Below are positions 1 through 7,699 of a DNA stretch of 64,000 bases, one piece after another (position 1 is the stretch's first letter; each line of letters begins with the position of its first letter). The notes under the pieces are model-generated. The model did no database searches and was not told the DNA's origin. It saw only the letters and a list, made by a program, of their open reading frames with translations. The stretch lies in contig JALSQI010000039.1 in NCBI GenBank assembly GCA_026985525.1, positions 53,388 to 117,387 of the forward strand, given 5' to 3'. The position numbers and the translations under genes are program-made. The stretch comes from Archaeoglobaceae archaeon (GTDB lineage: Archaea; Halobacteriota; Archaeoglobi; Archaeoglobales; Archaeoglobaceae).

Positions 1-19
1 AGGTTCAGCAAAGTAAATT

Positions 20-901
20 TTATTTTTCTTTTTCAAAAAGTTCTCTTTCTAAATCCAGTTCTGTTTTTATACCCAGCGCGTGTAAAGCTTCGTTAGCTTC
101 ATCTATACTTTTACAGCCTTTAACTGCTTTAGCCATCTCATTCAGTTCGAAAAGAATTTCAGATTTAACAAAGAAAATCAAAGCGTTTAAAATTGAAACG
201 TTGATTTTGAAATCCCACGACTCGTATTCTCCGTAATAGCCCGTTGCAGCTAATAAAGGAATTTTCGATGCGTGACTTTTTACTCTTTCAGCTTTCTTTA
301 ATACGTCCTCAGCCAAGTTTTTTTCCAATAATCTAACGCCAATTAAAGCATCCAACTCAGCCAGCTCGCTCAAGTACTTTTCTATCTCATCTCTACTCAA
401 CTCTCCATCGCTACCAAAACCCGTAACTGCTACTGGGGCTTTCATCTCAGCTAAGGCACAAAGCATAATCGAGTCGCATAGCGGGCTAAACACTCTCTCT
501 TTACCTCTCGCCAATATATCTCCTCCAGCATCAACTCCAACGGGTTGGAGTCCGTTAGAGTAACAGAAGTCCTTTATAGACTTGGCGATTTTGTTTGGCT
601 TTGTTATATCTATGCCTACTGCATCTCCAGCAATTTCAGCTATCTCTGCAACAGCAGGCTTGAAACCGTTTGGCAGTAAGGCATTTCTCATCCAAGCAAG
701 ACAGTCGTTAATTCTGCGAGCGTTTAAAATTTCTTTAATGCTTCTCGGTCCCGGTTTTTTATCAAATCTGTATCTCTCCCAAATAGCTCCTCCACAAATG
801 AAGTCGGAGTTAAACTCCTTTTTTAGCATTAAACCAACAAAGTAAGCACTTAAAACGTCCCCTCCACCACCAGCTCCAATGGTAAAAAATTTGCAGAGCA
901 A
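20..901 (-). CDS. DUF1152 family protein
   Basis: The protein opens with a glycine-rich loop (GAGGGGDVLSAY, about residues 10-21) typical of the DUF1152 family, a group of archaeal and bacterial proteins of unknown biochemical role. It is about 293 residues, has no signal peptide or obvious membrane segment, and is probably cytosolic. I chose a TTG start at 901 because AGGTGAT, a strong match to the archaeal anti-Shine-Dalgarno, lies four bases upstream; a GTG at 910 is the alternative. It follows malate dehydrogenase with almost no gap and is probably the last gene of the NOX-mdh-DUF1152 operon. The family call is from recognition of the N-terminal motif; no function is implied. Confidence 0.75.
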   Translation of the reverse strand: MLCKFFTIGAGGGGDVLSAYFVGLMLKKEFNSDFICGGAIWERYRFDKKPGPRSIKEILNARRINDCLAWMRNALLPNGFKPAVAEIAEIAGDAVGIDITKPNKIAKSIKDFCYSNGLQPVGVDAGGDILARGKERVFSPLCDSIMLCALAEMKAPVAVTGFGSDGELSRDEIEKYLSELAELDALIGVRLLEKNLAEDVLKKAERVKSHASKIPLLAATGYYGEYESWDFKINVSILNALIFFVKSEILFELNEMAKAVKGCKSIDEANEALHALGIKTELDLERELFEKEK

Positions 902-910
902 AAGTATCAC

Positions 911-1798
911 CTAAGCTATTTTATCGAGCCACTCTTTTAGAATTTTAGCTGAATTTCTGAGATTTTCCAAATCCTCCTCGCACAACTCAACTTCCAAAAC
1001 TTCAGCTCCTTTTTTACTTAATACGACTGGAACACCAATAGAGACGTCCTTTATACCGTATTCTCCATCTAAAACGATGCTCGCGGGAATTACTTCCTTA
1101 GTATCTTCTAAAATTGCTCTAACCATTCTGTAAATACAAACAGCTGGACCAAAAATAGTGGCTCCCTTTTTCTTTATAACTTCTGCGGCTATTTCTCTCG
1201 TTTTCTTTAAAGCTTCTTGCAAATCTCCCTCTACGAATGTTTTAGCGGCGAACATACTATCTCCATGCTCTCCAAGAATCATCGCTTTTTCCCATCCTTC
1301 TATACCCATTCTCTTAGCTATCAACTTAAAACGAGATGTATCAAGCAATCCACCCATTCCTATTACTTCAAATCTGCTTTTACCACAGAGTTCGTTTAGC
1401 TTCTTCCACATAACGTAATTCATCAAATCCATTGGATTCGTTACGACTATTACCTTAGCCCCACAACAGCATTCCGCTATTTTTTCTGCTATGCCCCTTA
1501 TTATCCCAGCATTTTTTTCTGCTAAATCTAATCTCGTCATCCCCGGTTTTCTCGCCATACCTGCTGAAACTACGATTACATCGCTACCCTCTAAGAGAGA
1601 GTAATCGTCTCCTCCAACAACATCAACATTCTTTCCAAGAGCTGAAGCTGAATGAGCTAAGTCCTCAGCCTCTCCCTCAGCCAAGTCCTTTGCGATATCT
1701 ACAAGAGATATATCTACATCCATGTTCAAAAGGCATGTAAAGGCAGACGTGGAGCCGATTCTGCCAGCACCGACAAACCCAACTTTACCGAGTTTCAT
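911..1798 (-). CDS. mdh: Malate dehydrogenase (LDH-like family)
   Basis: NAD(P)-dependent interconversion of malate and oxaloacetate in the cytosol. The Rossmann motif GAGRIG lies at residues 10-15. Substrate-binding arginines sit in RKPGMTR (R83, R89), and the catalytic pair is D153 with R156 nearby and H178 in GEHGDS. Length (295 aa) is normal for archaeal LDH-like malate dehydrogenases. Three cysteines in a row at residues 110-112 are unusual. Its ATG overlaps the stop of the upstream flavoprotein gene in an ATGA arrangement, so the two are probably translationally coupled. Lactate dehydrogenase is less likely because the sequence resembles the archaeal MDH branch. Confidence 0.9.
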   Translation of the reverse strand: MKLGKVGFVGAGRIGSTSAFTCLLNMDVDISLVDIAKDLAEGEAEDLAHSASALGKNVDVVGGDDYSLLEGSDVIVVSAGMARKPGMTRLDLAEKNAGIIRGIAEKIAECCCGAKVIVVTNPMDLMNYVMWKKLNELCGKSRFEVIGMGGLLDTSRFKLIAKRMGIEGWEKAMILGEHGDSMFAAKTFVEGDLQEALKKTREIAAEVIKKKGATIFGPAVCIYRMVRAILEDTKEVIPASIVLDGEYGIKDVSIGVPVVLSKKGAEVLEVELCEEDLENLRNSAKILKEWLDKIA

Positions 1799-3456
1799 CT
1801 CTCGCCCACCTCTATTCCATAGCTTTCAAGAACTGGCTGGAAGAAAGCGTAACCTCCGTCAACAACTTTAACACTCTTACCTTTTTGCATTAGAAATCTT
1901 GCAGCCTCGTAGCTTCTCGTACCAACTTGGCATATGAGAATGGCTTTGTCAGGTACCTCTTCGTACCTCTCCCTAAGTTCAGATAGAGGTACGTTTTTTA
2001 CTCTGTCGTCTATTACGCTTCTCGCTAAGAACTCCTTCTCCGTTCTCACGTCAATAACTGTAAAACTTTCATCGCTCTTCAGCATTTCTGCAAACTCAAG
2101 AGGAGATATGCTTTCCACCAATCCCAAAAGCTTGTTCTTAGCCATGTTGGCAGAAGCTATTATCAGGTCTATAGCAGTAGAGTAAGGTGGTGCGTAAGCC
2201 AAATCGAAGTTAGAGAGGTCATCAACTGTAGCATTCATTTGAATTGCAGAAACTGCAATGTCTAATCTCTTATCTATAACTCCAAATCCAGCGGCTTGGA
2301 ATCCAACTATTCTTTCTCCATCTGCTATCAGTTTCAACCTTATGGGTTTGTGTTCTGGATGGAAGTGGAATCTATCAGCCCCAGCAACTCTGCTAATAAC
2401 TGGATTGCAAACATCTCTTTCACACAAGCCCGTTCTTCCAACGTTCATTCCAAATATTTGGAATATCACTGTCCCAAGAACGCCCGGAAATCTTGAATCT
2501 ATTCCGCATATGTTATCCCCTATAACTCTACCGTGCTTGTTAGCAACCGATCCCATTGGCGTATAGATAGGTTTACCCGTGATTAAGTGAACGTTTTCAA
2601 CGCAATCCCCTCCAGCGTAAATGCTTTTATCACTCGTCTGCATTCTATCGTTAACTTTTATCGCCCCAGTTTCCCCAATTTCAAGTCCAGCTTTAACGGC
2701 AAGATCCACGTTTGGTCTTACTCCAGTAGCCACGACTACTAAATCAGTTTCTAATTCTTTTCCATTAACTATAGCTCCCGTAACTCTCTCACCATCGTTA
2801 AGAATTTTCTCAACTCTCGAAGAAGTCATCAACTTTATCTTTTTCTTTATGTGGGATTCAACTATTCTCGCTACATCCTCATCTAAAATTGACGGAACTA
2901 TGTGATTCATTAGCTCAACAACAGTTACTTCCATGTCCAAGTTGTGTAAAGCTTCTGCACATTCCAAGCCTATTAAACCAGCCCCGATTATCAAAGCTTT
3001 TTCTGCATCCTCATCCCAAGCATCGAGTATTTTCTCTGCATCCTCCAAAGAGTGCAAAAAAGTTATTCCTTCGACTTCTTCCTGCAAACCCTCTATCGGA
3101 GGTTTAACGGGCTTAGAGCCAGTAGCTATTACCAGGTAGTCGTAACTGAATTCGTCTCCTTCAGTTCTGACTAACTTTTTGCTTCTATCTATCTCTACTA
3201 CTTTCGTTTCAGTAAGTACTTCTATGTTTTTTACTTTTCTAAAGTAGTCCACATCTCTTACAGCTCCGTAAGTTGTTTCCAACAAGTTTTTCGGTTCCTG
3301 AAGTAAACCTCCGACGTAAAAAGGTAAGCCACACCTCGAAATTGATGGATACTTTCCAGCTTCAATTACAGTTATTTTAGCCTCATCGCTGAGTCTTCTC
3401 ACTCTCGCTGCAGCCTTTAAACCAGCAGCACCTCCACCAATTACTACTACTTCCAA
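1795..3456 (-). CDS. FAD/NAD(P)H disulfide oxidoreductase with C-terminal rhodanese domain (CoA-disulfide reductase/NADH oxidase family)
   Basis: A two-domain flavoprotein of 553 aa. The N-terminal FAD-binding motif GGGAAG is at residues 7-12 and the redox cysteine C42 sits in SRCGLPF, as in CoA-disulfide reductases. A second nucleotide fold (GAGLIGLECAE) and the FAD-contacting AGGDC motif follow. The C-terminal ~95 residues are a rhodanese domain with C509 in CQVGTRS. Likely activity is reduction of CoA disulfide or polysulfide, or NADH oxidation; these cannot be separated from sequence. The open frame runs upstream to 3903, but that extension is antisense to moeA. TTG at 3456 preceded by AGGTGAT is the supported start. 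It overlaps mdh by 4 bp. Confidence 0.85.
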   Translation of the reverse strand: MEVVVIGGGAAGLKAAARVRRLSDEAKITVIEAGKYPSISRCGLPFYVGGLLQEPKNLLETTYGAVRDVDYFRKVKNIEVLTETKVVEIDRSKKLVRTEGDEFSYDYLVIATGSKPVKPPIEGLQEEVEGITFLHSLEDAEKILDAWDEDAEKALIIGAGLIGLECAEALHNLDMEVTVVELMNHIVPSILDEDVARIVESHIKKKIKLMTSSRVEKILNDGERVTGAIVNGKELETDLVVVATGVRPNVDLAVKAGLEIGETGAIKVNDRMQTSDKSIYAGGDCVENVHLITGKPIYTPMGSVANKHGRVIGDNICGIDSRFPGVLGTVIFQIFGMNVGRTGLCERDVCNPVISRVAGADRFHFHPEHKPIRLKLIADGERIVGFQAAGFGVIDKRLDIAVSAIQMNATVDDLSNFDLAYAPPYSTAIDLIIASANMAKNKLLGLVESISPLEFAEMLKSDESFTVIDVRTEKEFLARSVIDDRVKNVPLSELRERYEEVPDKAILICQVGTRSYEAARFLMQKGKSVKVVDGGYAFFQPVLESYGIEVGER

Positions 3457-3510
3457 GCTATCACCTGCCAAGCGTCGGTTTGTAAGCAAATAAAATTTGC
3501 TCACGAAACA

Positions 3511-3520
3511 TTTAATAAAT
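3511..3520 (+). promoter_or_regulatory. TATA box of moeA1 (leaderless mRNA)
   Basis: TTTAATAAAT is centred about 29 bp before the ATG at 3545, the spacing expected when transcription starts at or a few bases before the start codon. No ribosome binding site is visible before that ATG, which fits a leaderless transcript. The divergent flavoprotein gene has its own TATA-like AT stretch near 3485-3495 on the other strand. Confidence 0.5.
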
Positions 3521-3544
3521 CGATGTGTACGTCTATGCATAACA

Positions 3545-4786
3545 ATGATTAAAAAAAGAAAAGCTCTAAAAGAAGCTGTAGAAGAGTTCTTGGGAGAAAT
3601 AAAGCACAGAACTAAAAGAGAAAAAATTGAAGTTTTGGATTCGTGTAACAGAGTTTTGTTAGAAGACGTTAAAGCAAAATTGACAATGCCACCGTTCGAC
3701 AGAGCTGCGATGGATGGGTACGCTGTAAAAGCCGAAGACACTTTTGGAGTTGACGAGAGTAATCCTTCACTGTTGAGAGTTGTGGGAGAAGTTGAAACTG
3801 GAGAAGAGGCTAAGGTTAGAGTTGAAAGGGGTGAAGCTGTAAGGATTTCTACTGGCGCAATGATGCCTGAGGGAGCTAATGCAGTTGTGATGGTTGAATA
3901 CACTAACGAGAGAGATGGATATGTGGAGATTTACAGGAGTGTAGCTCCGGGTGAGAACGTATCCAAAAAAGGTGAGGATTTCTTTTCCGGAAAAGTTATT
4001 TTAAAAACTGGCAATGTTATCCAGCCTTTTGACGTCGGTTACTTGCTATCTGCAGGAGTTAGAAAAGTTGAAGTTAGCGGAAAAGCCAAGGTTTCTATAG
4101 CATCTACTGGAAATGAAGTGTTTGACGTTTTAAAACCTTCCAAAGGTAAAATTCCCGACTCTAACAGGCCAAACATAATAAGCCACTTGAAAAGTTGGTG
4201 TGACCTTTTAGACTTGGGGATAGTTAGAGACAGTAAGAAAGAAATGAGTAAAGCTTTTGAAAAAGCTCTAAGTTCAGACGTAATCGTTTTTACGGGTGCG
4301 ACGTCAGCTGGGAAGAAAGATTACATGCCAGAAATACTGAAAGAGTACGGAGAGCTTTTAGTTCACGGAGTTGCAATAAAGCCGGGAATGCCCATAGCTC
4401 TTGGAATTGTAGATGGTAAGCCTGTAATATTATTGCCCGGTTCCCCAGTAGCTTGTATGATTACTTTTAAACTGTTCGTCATACCCGCAATATGGAAAGT
4501 TCAAAACACAGAAGTTGTAGCTTATCCAAACGAAGTAATTAAAGCTGAGCTGAGCAGGAGAGTTCCTTCGACTGCGGGAACTAAGACTTTTGCAAGAGTT
4601 AAGCTGAAAAAATTGGATAAGTATGTAGCGTATCCCGTCATGACTTCTGGTTCTGGAATTCTTTCATCTCTCTCAAACGTTCACGGTATAGTAGAAGTTC
4701 CTGAAAGCTTGGAAGGATTCGAGGCTGGAGAAGTCGTGGAAGTTAAGTTAACGAGGCATTTAGTAAAGTCAGAGCTGAGGTGGTAG
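3545..4786 (+). CDS. moeA: Molybdopterin molybdenumtransferase MoeA, paralogue 1
   Basis: Inserts molybdate (or tungstate) into adenylylated molybdopterin, the last step of Moco/Wco synthesis. The 413-aa protein has the full MoeA layout: domain II with DRAAMDGYAV and STGAMMPEGANAVV, then the MogA-like fold with STGNEVF, GATSAGKKD, IKPGMPIA and LLPGSPVA. ATG at 3545 is chosen from the TATA spacing; an upstream ATG-less extension to 3497 is not needed. Residues 51-139 are identical at the nucleotide level to the next gene. It overlaps the following gene's ribosome binding site, so the two are one operon. Paralogous MoeA pairs in archaea are often thought to divide Mo and W insertion; that is inference here. 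Confidence 0.92.
   Translation: MIKKRKALKEAVEEFLGEIKHRTKREKIEVLDSCNRVLLEDVKAKLTMPPFDRAAMDGYAVKAEDTFGVDESNPSLLRVVGEVETGEEAKVRVERGEAVRISTGAMMPEGANAVVMVEYTNERDGYVEIYRSVAPGENVSKKGEDFFSGKVILKTGNVIQPFDVGYLLSAGVRKVEVSGKAKVSIASTGNEVFDVLKPSKGKIPDSNRPNIISHLKSWCDLLDLGIVRDSKKEMSKAFEKALSSDVIVFTGATSAGKKDYMPEILKEYGELLVHGVAIKPGMPIALGIVDGKPVILLPGSPVACMITFKLFVIPAIWKVQNTEVVAYPNEVIKAELSRRVPSTAGTKTFARVKLKKLDKYVAYPVMTSGSGILSSLSNVHGIVEVPESLEGFEAGEVVEVKLTRHLVKSELRW
3695..3961 (+). repeat. Copy 1 of a perfect 267-bp direct repeat shared by the two moeA genes
   Basis: Read base by base, 3695-3961 equals 4951-5217 without a mismatch. The block is codon-aligned in both genes (89 codons, from the Phe before DRAAMDGYA to the Val-like end of APGENV). 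Flanking sequence diverges abruptly on both sides. It carries the MoeA lid-domain residues including the conserved Asp of DRAAMDGYA and the Thr of STGAMMP. Confidence 0.97.
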
Positions 4787-4788
4787 TT

Positions 4789-6726
4789 TTGAGAAAAATT
4801 TTTAGAAACTTGGTTTCGATTGAAAAAGCGTTAGAGATAGTTGAATCGATGAAAAGCCTCGTAAGTCCAGAATTCGAAGTTGTAGATATAACAGATGGTT
4901 ACAGCAGAGTTATAGCAGAGGATGTTTTCTCACCTTTAGATGTACCAACATTCGACAGAGCTGCGATGGATGGGTACGCTGTAAAAGCCGAAGACACTTT
5001 TGGAGTTGACGAGAGTAATCCTTCACTGTTGAGAGTTGTGGGAGAAGTTGAAACTGGAGAAGAGGCTAAGGTTAGAGTTGAAAGGGGTGAAGCTGTAAGG
5101 ATTTCTACTGGCGCAATGATGCCTGAGGGAGCTAATGCAGTTGTGATGGTTGAATACACTAACGAGAGAGATGGATATGTGGAGATTTACAGGAGTGTAG
5201 CTCCGGGTGAGAACGTAGTTTTTGCCGGAAGCGACATAATGGCAGGAGAGTTGTTAGCCAAAGCTGGAAGTGTTTTAACTGCAAGAGAAGCTGGATTGCT
5301 TGCTGCAACGGGAATAGGCAAAGTAAAAGTTTACAAAAAACCAGAAGTAGCTATAATATCAACTGGAAACGAAATATGTGGATGGAACGAAAAGCTAAAG
5401 CCGGGAAAGATATACGACGTAAACACGGCAACACTATCTCTCGCAGTAGTAGAAAATGGCGGAAAAGTTGTTTTTAGAAGAGTTGTTGGAGATGACGAGG
5501 AAGATTTGAAAAAAGCGATAATTGATGCGACTAAGGTTGCAAAAATAGTCATAACTTCTGGAGGAACTTCAGCTGGCGAAGGAGATATGATCTACAGATT
5601 GCTTGAAAGAATAGGTAAAGTCTTACTTCACGGAATTGCAGTTAAGCCCGGAAAACCTGCTGTTTTTGCAGTCGTCAGAAACAAGCCAGTTTTTGCTCTT
5701 CCCGGATATCCTACATCTGCTTTCATGATATTCGAAGTTTTCGTATCTCCGTTTTTGAGGTACCTCTCAGGACTTAAAGAAGAGAAAAGAGAAGTTGAAG
5801 CGATAACTGGTGTTAGAATTCACTCACCTCAGGGAAGGAGAGAACTAAGACCGGTATGCTTAACAAAGACGAGAGATAGCTACTACGCTTATCCTATTAG
5901 TGGAAACTATTCAGCTATGGTATCAAAGCTCGCAATCGCCGACGGATTTGTAGAAATAGAGGAGAACAGAATAATACTCGAAGGAAAAGTTAAAGTAAAA
6001 CTTTTTTCGACTTTAAAACCTTCAGATTTGGTGATAATAGGAAGTCACTGCATTGGAGTTGACGTCATACTAAGGCTTTCGGGTATAAGAGCCAAAACGA
6101 TAAATGCCGGTTCTACTGGTGGTTTATTAGCTGTAAAGAGAGGTGAAGCTGATATAGCTGGAACGCACCTCTTAGACGAAAGTGGAGAATACAACGTTCC
6201 GATTATGAGAAAGCTCGGAGTTAATGCTCTCTTAGTTAAGGGATATTTGAGAGAGCAGGGATTTATAGTAAAAAAGGGAAATCCAAAAAAGATAAAGTGG
6301 TTTGAAGATTTGCTGAGAGAAGATGTAAGGTTTGTAAACAGAAATCCCGGTTCTGGAACGAGAGTTCTGTTAGACATGCACCTCAGAAAAATAGCTGAAG
6401 AGAAAGGAGAGAAGTTCGAAGAAATCACTAAGAAAATTAAAGGTTACGAAATAGAAGCAAAAACTCACACTTCCGTAGCAGTAGCTGTTCTATCTGGAAA
6501 AGCTGACGTTGGACTTGGTATAAAAAGCGTTGCCGAAATGTACGGGCTCGATTTTATACCGGTTAGGGCTGAAGAGTACGACTTCGCTCTTAAAAAAGAG
6601 AAGTTGAACAAAGAAAGCGTTAGGAAGTTCTTAGAAACATTGAGGAGCGAAGAGTTCGCTGAGGAAATAGAAAAACTTGGCATGAGAGTGTGGGAGAGAA
6701 CTGGAGAAGTAATCGAAGTTAACTGA
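4789..6726 (+). CDS. moeA: MoeA paralogue 2 fused to a C-terminal periplasmic-binding-protein-like domain
   Basis: A two-part protein of about 645 aa. The first ~400 residues are a complete MoeA (DRAAMDGYAV, STGAMMPEGANAVV, STGNEIC, SGGTSAGEGD, VKPGKPAVFA, ALPGYPTSA). The last ~230 residues are a PBP-like domain (starting near SDLVIIGSHCIGVD, with NPGSGTR and GKADVGLGI) known from archaeal and bacterial MoeA fusions; it may bind molybdate, tungstate or the cofactor, but the ligand is not known. There is no signal peptide, so it acts in the cytosol. I chose TTG 4789 because GAGGTGGT ends five bases before it; GTG at 4780 is the alternative. Residues 55-143 are identical in DNA to moeA1. Confidence 0.9.
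   Translation: MRKIFRNLVSIEKALEIVESMKSLVSPEFEVVDITDGYSRVIAEDVFSPLDVPTFDRAAMDGYAVKAEDTFGVDESNPSLLRVVGEVETGEEAKVRVERGEAVRISTGAMMPEGANAVVMVEYTNERDGYVEIYRSVAPGENVVFAGSDIMAGELLAKAGSVLTAREAGLLAATGIGKVKVYKKPEVAIISTGNEICGWNEKLKPGKIYDVNTATLSLAVVENGGKVVFRRVVGDDEEDLKKAIIDATKVAKIVITSGGTSAGEGDMIYRLLERIGKVLLHGIAVKPGKPAVFAVVRNKPVFALPGYPTSAFMIFEVFVSPFLRYLSGLKEEKREVEAITGVRIHSPQGRRELRPVCLTKTRDSYYAYPISGNYSAMVSKLAIADGFVEIEENRIILEGKVKVKLFSTLKPSDLVIIGSHCIGVDVILRLSGIRAKTINAGSTGGLLAVKRGEADIAGTHLLDESGEYNVPIMRKLGVNALLVKGYLREQGFIVKKGNPKKIKWFEDLLREDVRFVNRNPGSGTRVLLDMHLRKIAEEKGEKFEEITKKIKGYEIEAKTHTSVAVAVLSGKADVGLGIKSVAEMYGLDFIPVRAEEYDFALKKEKLNKESVRKFLETLRSEEFAEEIEKLGMRVWERTGEVIEVN
4951..5217 (+). repeat. Copy 2 of the 267-bp moeA direct repeat
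   Basis: Identical partner of 3695-3961, 1256 bp downstream and in the same codon phase. The next codons after the block differ completely (SKKGEDF in copy 1, VFAGSDI in copy 2), as do the codons before it, so the identity is confined to this block. Confidence 0.97.
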
Positions 6727-6734
6727 AGTGCAAA

Positions 6735-6758
6735 ACGAATAAAAATGTTTTTATTCGT
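6735..6758 (+). promoter_or_regulatory. Perfect palindrome over the nikR promoter (candidate NikR operator)
   Basis: Two 11-bp arms (ACGAATAAAAA and its exact complement) flank a TG spacer. The right arm supplies a TATA-like TTTTTATT centred about 27 bp before the nikR ATG at 6778, so a bound repressor would block TBP. NikR proteins bind palindromic operators and some regulate themselves; use of this site by NikR is inference. A hairpin terminator for moeA2, whose stop is nine bases upstream, is the alternative. Confidence 0.55.
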
Positions 6759-6777
6759 CAATTGTTAGAATTACTGC

Positions 6778-7191
6778 ATGGAAGAAGGAGTTACGAGAAT
6801 TGGGGTAAGTCTTCCAAAAAATTTGCTGGAAGAATTTGACAGCATAATAAAGACAAGGGGTTATTCCTCAAGGAGCGAAGCTATAAGAGATGCTATAAGA
6901 AACTACATAGCTGAGTACAAGTGGCTTGAGAAAGAAGAAGGAGAGATAGTAGGCGTAATAACGATACTGTACAACCACCACTACAAGGGAACGAGTGATG
7001 CGATAATATCACTTCAACACGAGGCTGTTGACTTAATTGCTACTACTATGCACATACACTTAGACAGCGACAACTGCCTTGAGATGGTGATAGTAAAAGG
7101 AGAGATGTCAAGGATAAAGAAGCTAATAGACAAAATAACTACTATAAAAGGAGTAAACAACGTCAAGCTTATAACTGCAATAAGGGAGTAG
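6778..7191 (+). CDS. nikR: Nickel-responsive transcriptional regulator NikR
   Basis: A 137-aa ribbon-helix-helix regulator with a C-terminal ACT-like metal-sensing domain. The N-terminal strand is [11 protein letters not shown], followed by the two helices ([14 protein letters not shown]). Metal ligands corresponding to the classical NikR His/His/His/Cys set are H81, H92, H94 and C100 in LQHEAVD...[10 protein letters not shown]. Nickel binding would promote DNA binding and repression of nickel uptake genes; no such uptake gene is in the window. The gene lies directly after the moeA pair with a palindrome over its promoter. It has no visible ribosome binding site and is probably leaderless. 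Its stop codon abuts the converging leuD stop with no spacer. Confidence 0.92.
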   Translation: MEEGVTRIGVSLPKNLLEEFDSIIKTRGYSSRSEAIRDAIRNYIAEYKWLEKEEGEIVGVITILYNHHYKGTSDAIISLQHEAVDLIATTMHIHLDSDNCLEMVIVKGEMSRIKKLIDKITTIKGVNNVKLITAIRE

Positions 7192-7668
7192 CTATTGAAG
7201 TTTTTTTCCGAATTCTACAAGCCCACCGCACTCGATTATTTGTTCGAGGAATTCTGGTAAGGGTTTTATCTCGTATTCCTCACCTTTAGTTTTATTTATG
7301 ATAATCCCTTTACTGTAATCGACTTCTATTTCGTCACCTTCTTCTATTCTATCCGCATCTTTGCACTCCAAGACTCTAAGCCCTATGTTTATAGCGTTTC
7401 TAAAAAATATCCTCGCAAAAGACTTTGCAATTACCGCCGAAACTCCAGTTGCTTTAAGTGCTAAGGGTGCGTGTTCTCTACTACTCCCGCAACCAAAGTT
7501 TTCTCCAGCAACGACGAAATCTCCTTTTTTAACTTCTTTCGCAAATTCCGGTCTTACATTCTCGAAAACATGCTTTGCCAATTCTTCAGGTTCGTTTATG
7601 ACTAAGTACTTACCCTGAATTATCACGTCCGTATCGATATCATCTCCAAATTTCCAGACTCTACCCAT
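7192..7668 (-). CDS. leuD: 3-isopropylmalate dehydratase / homoaconitase-type small subunit
   Basis: The swivelling small subunit of a two-subunit aconitase-family hydro-lyase, 158 aa, a normal length. The substrate-binding loop [14 protein letters not shown] lies near residues 55-68, and [14 protein letters not shown] opens the protein. It partners a [4Fe-4S] large subunit (LeuC) that is not in this window. Archaea often carry two such pairs, so this could serve leucine synthesis (with the LeuA at 42 kb) or another hydro-lyase such as citraconate/homoaconitate. It is probably monocistronic and converges exactly end to end with nikR. Confidence 0.88.
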   Translation of the reverse strand: MGRVWKFGDDIDTDVIIQGKYLVINEPEELAKHVFENVRPEFAKEVKKGDFVVAGENFGCGSSREHAPLALKATGVSAVIAKSFARIFFRNAINIGLRVLECKDADRIEEGDEIEVDYSKGIIINKTKGEEYEIKPLPEFLEQIIECGGLVEFGKKLQ

Positions 7669-7699
7669 GAGAAAAAGCTGTTTGAGGAGTTAAAAAAAG

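Noticed and set aside
1158..1418. Open frames antisense to mdh and many other genes
   Set aside because: They lie opposite well-recognised genes, lack family similarity and have compositions expected of shadow frames.
3457..3903. 149-residue N-terminal extension of the flavoprotein open frame
   Set aside because: It is antisense to moeA, has no similarity to flavoproteins, and a good AGGTGAT plus TTG start lies at 3456. The same antisense peptide recurs at 4899-5159 only because the moeA block is duplicated.
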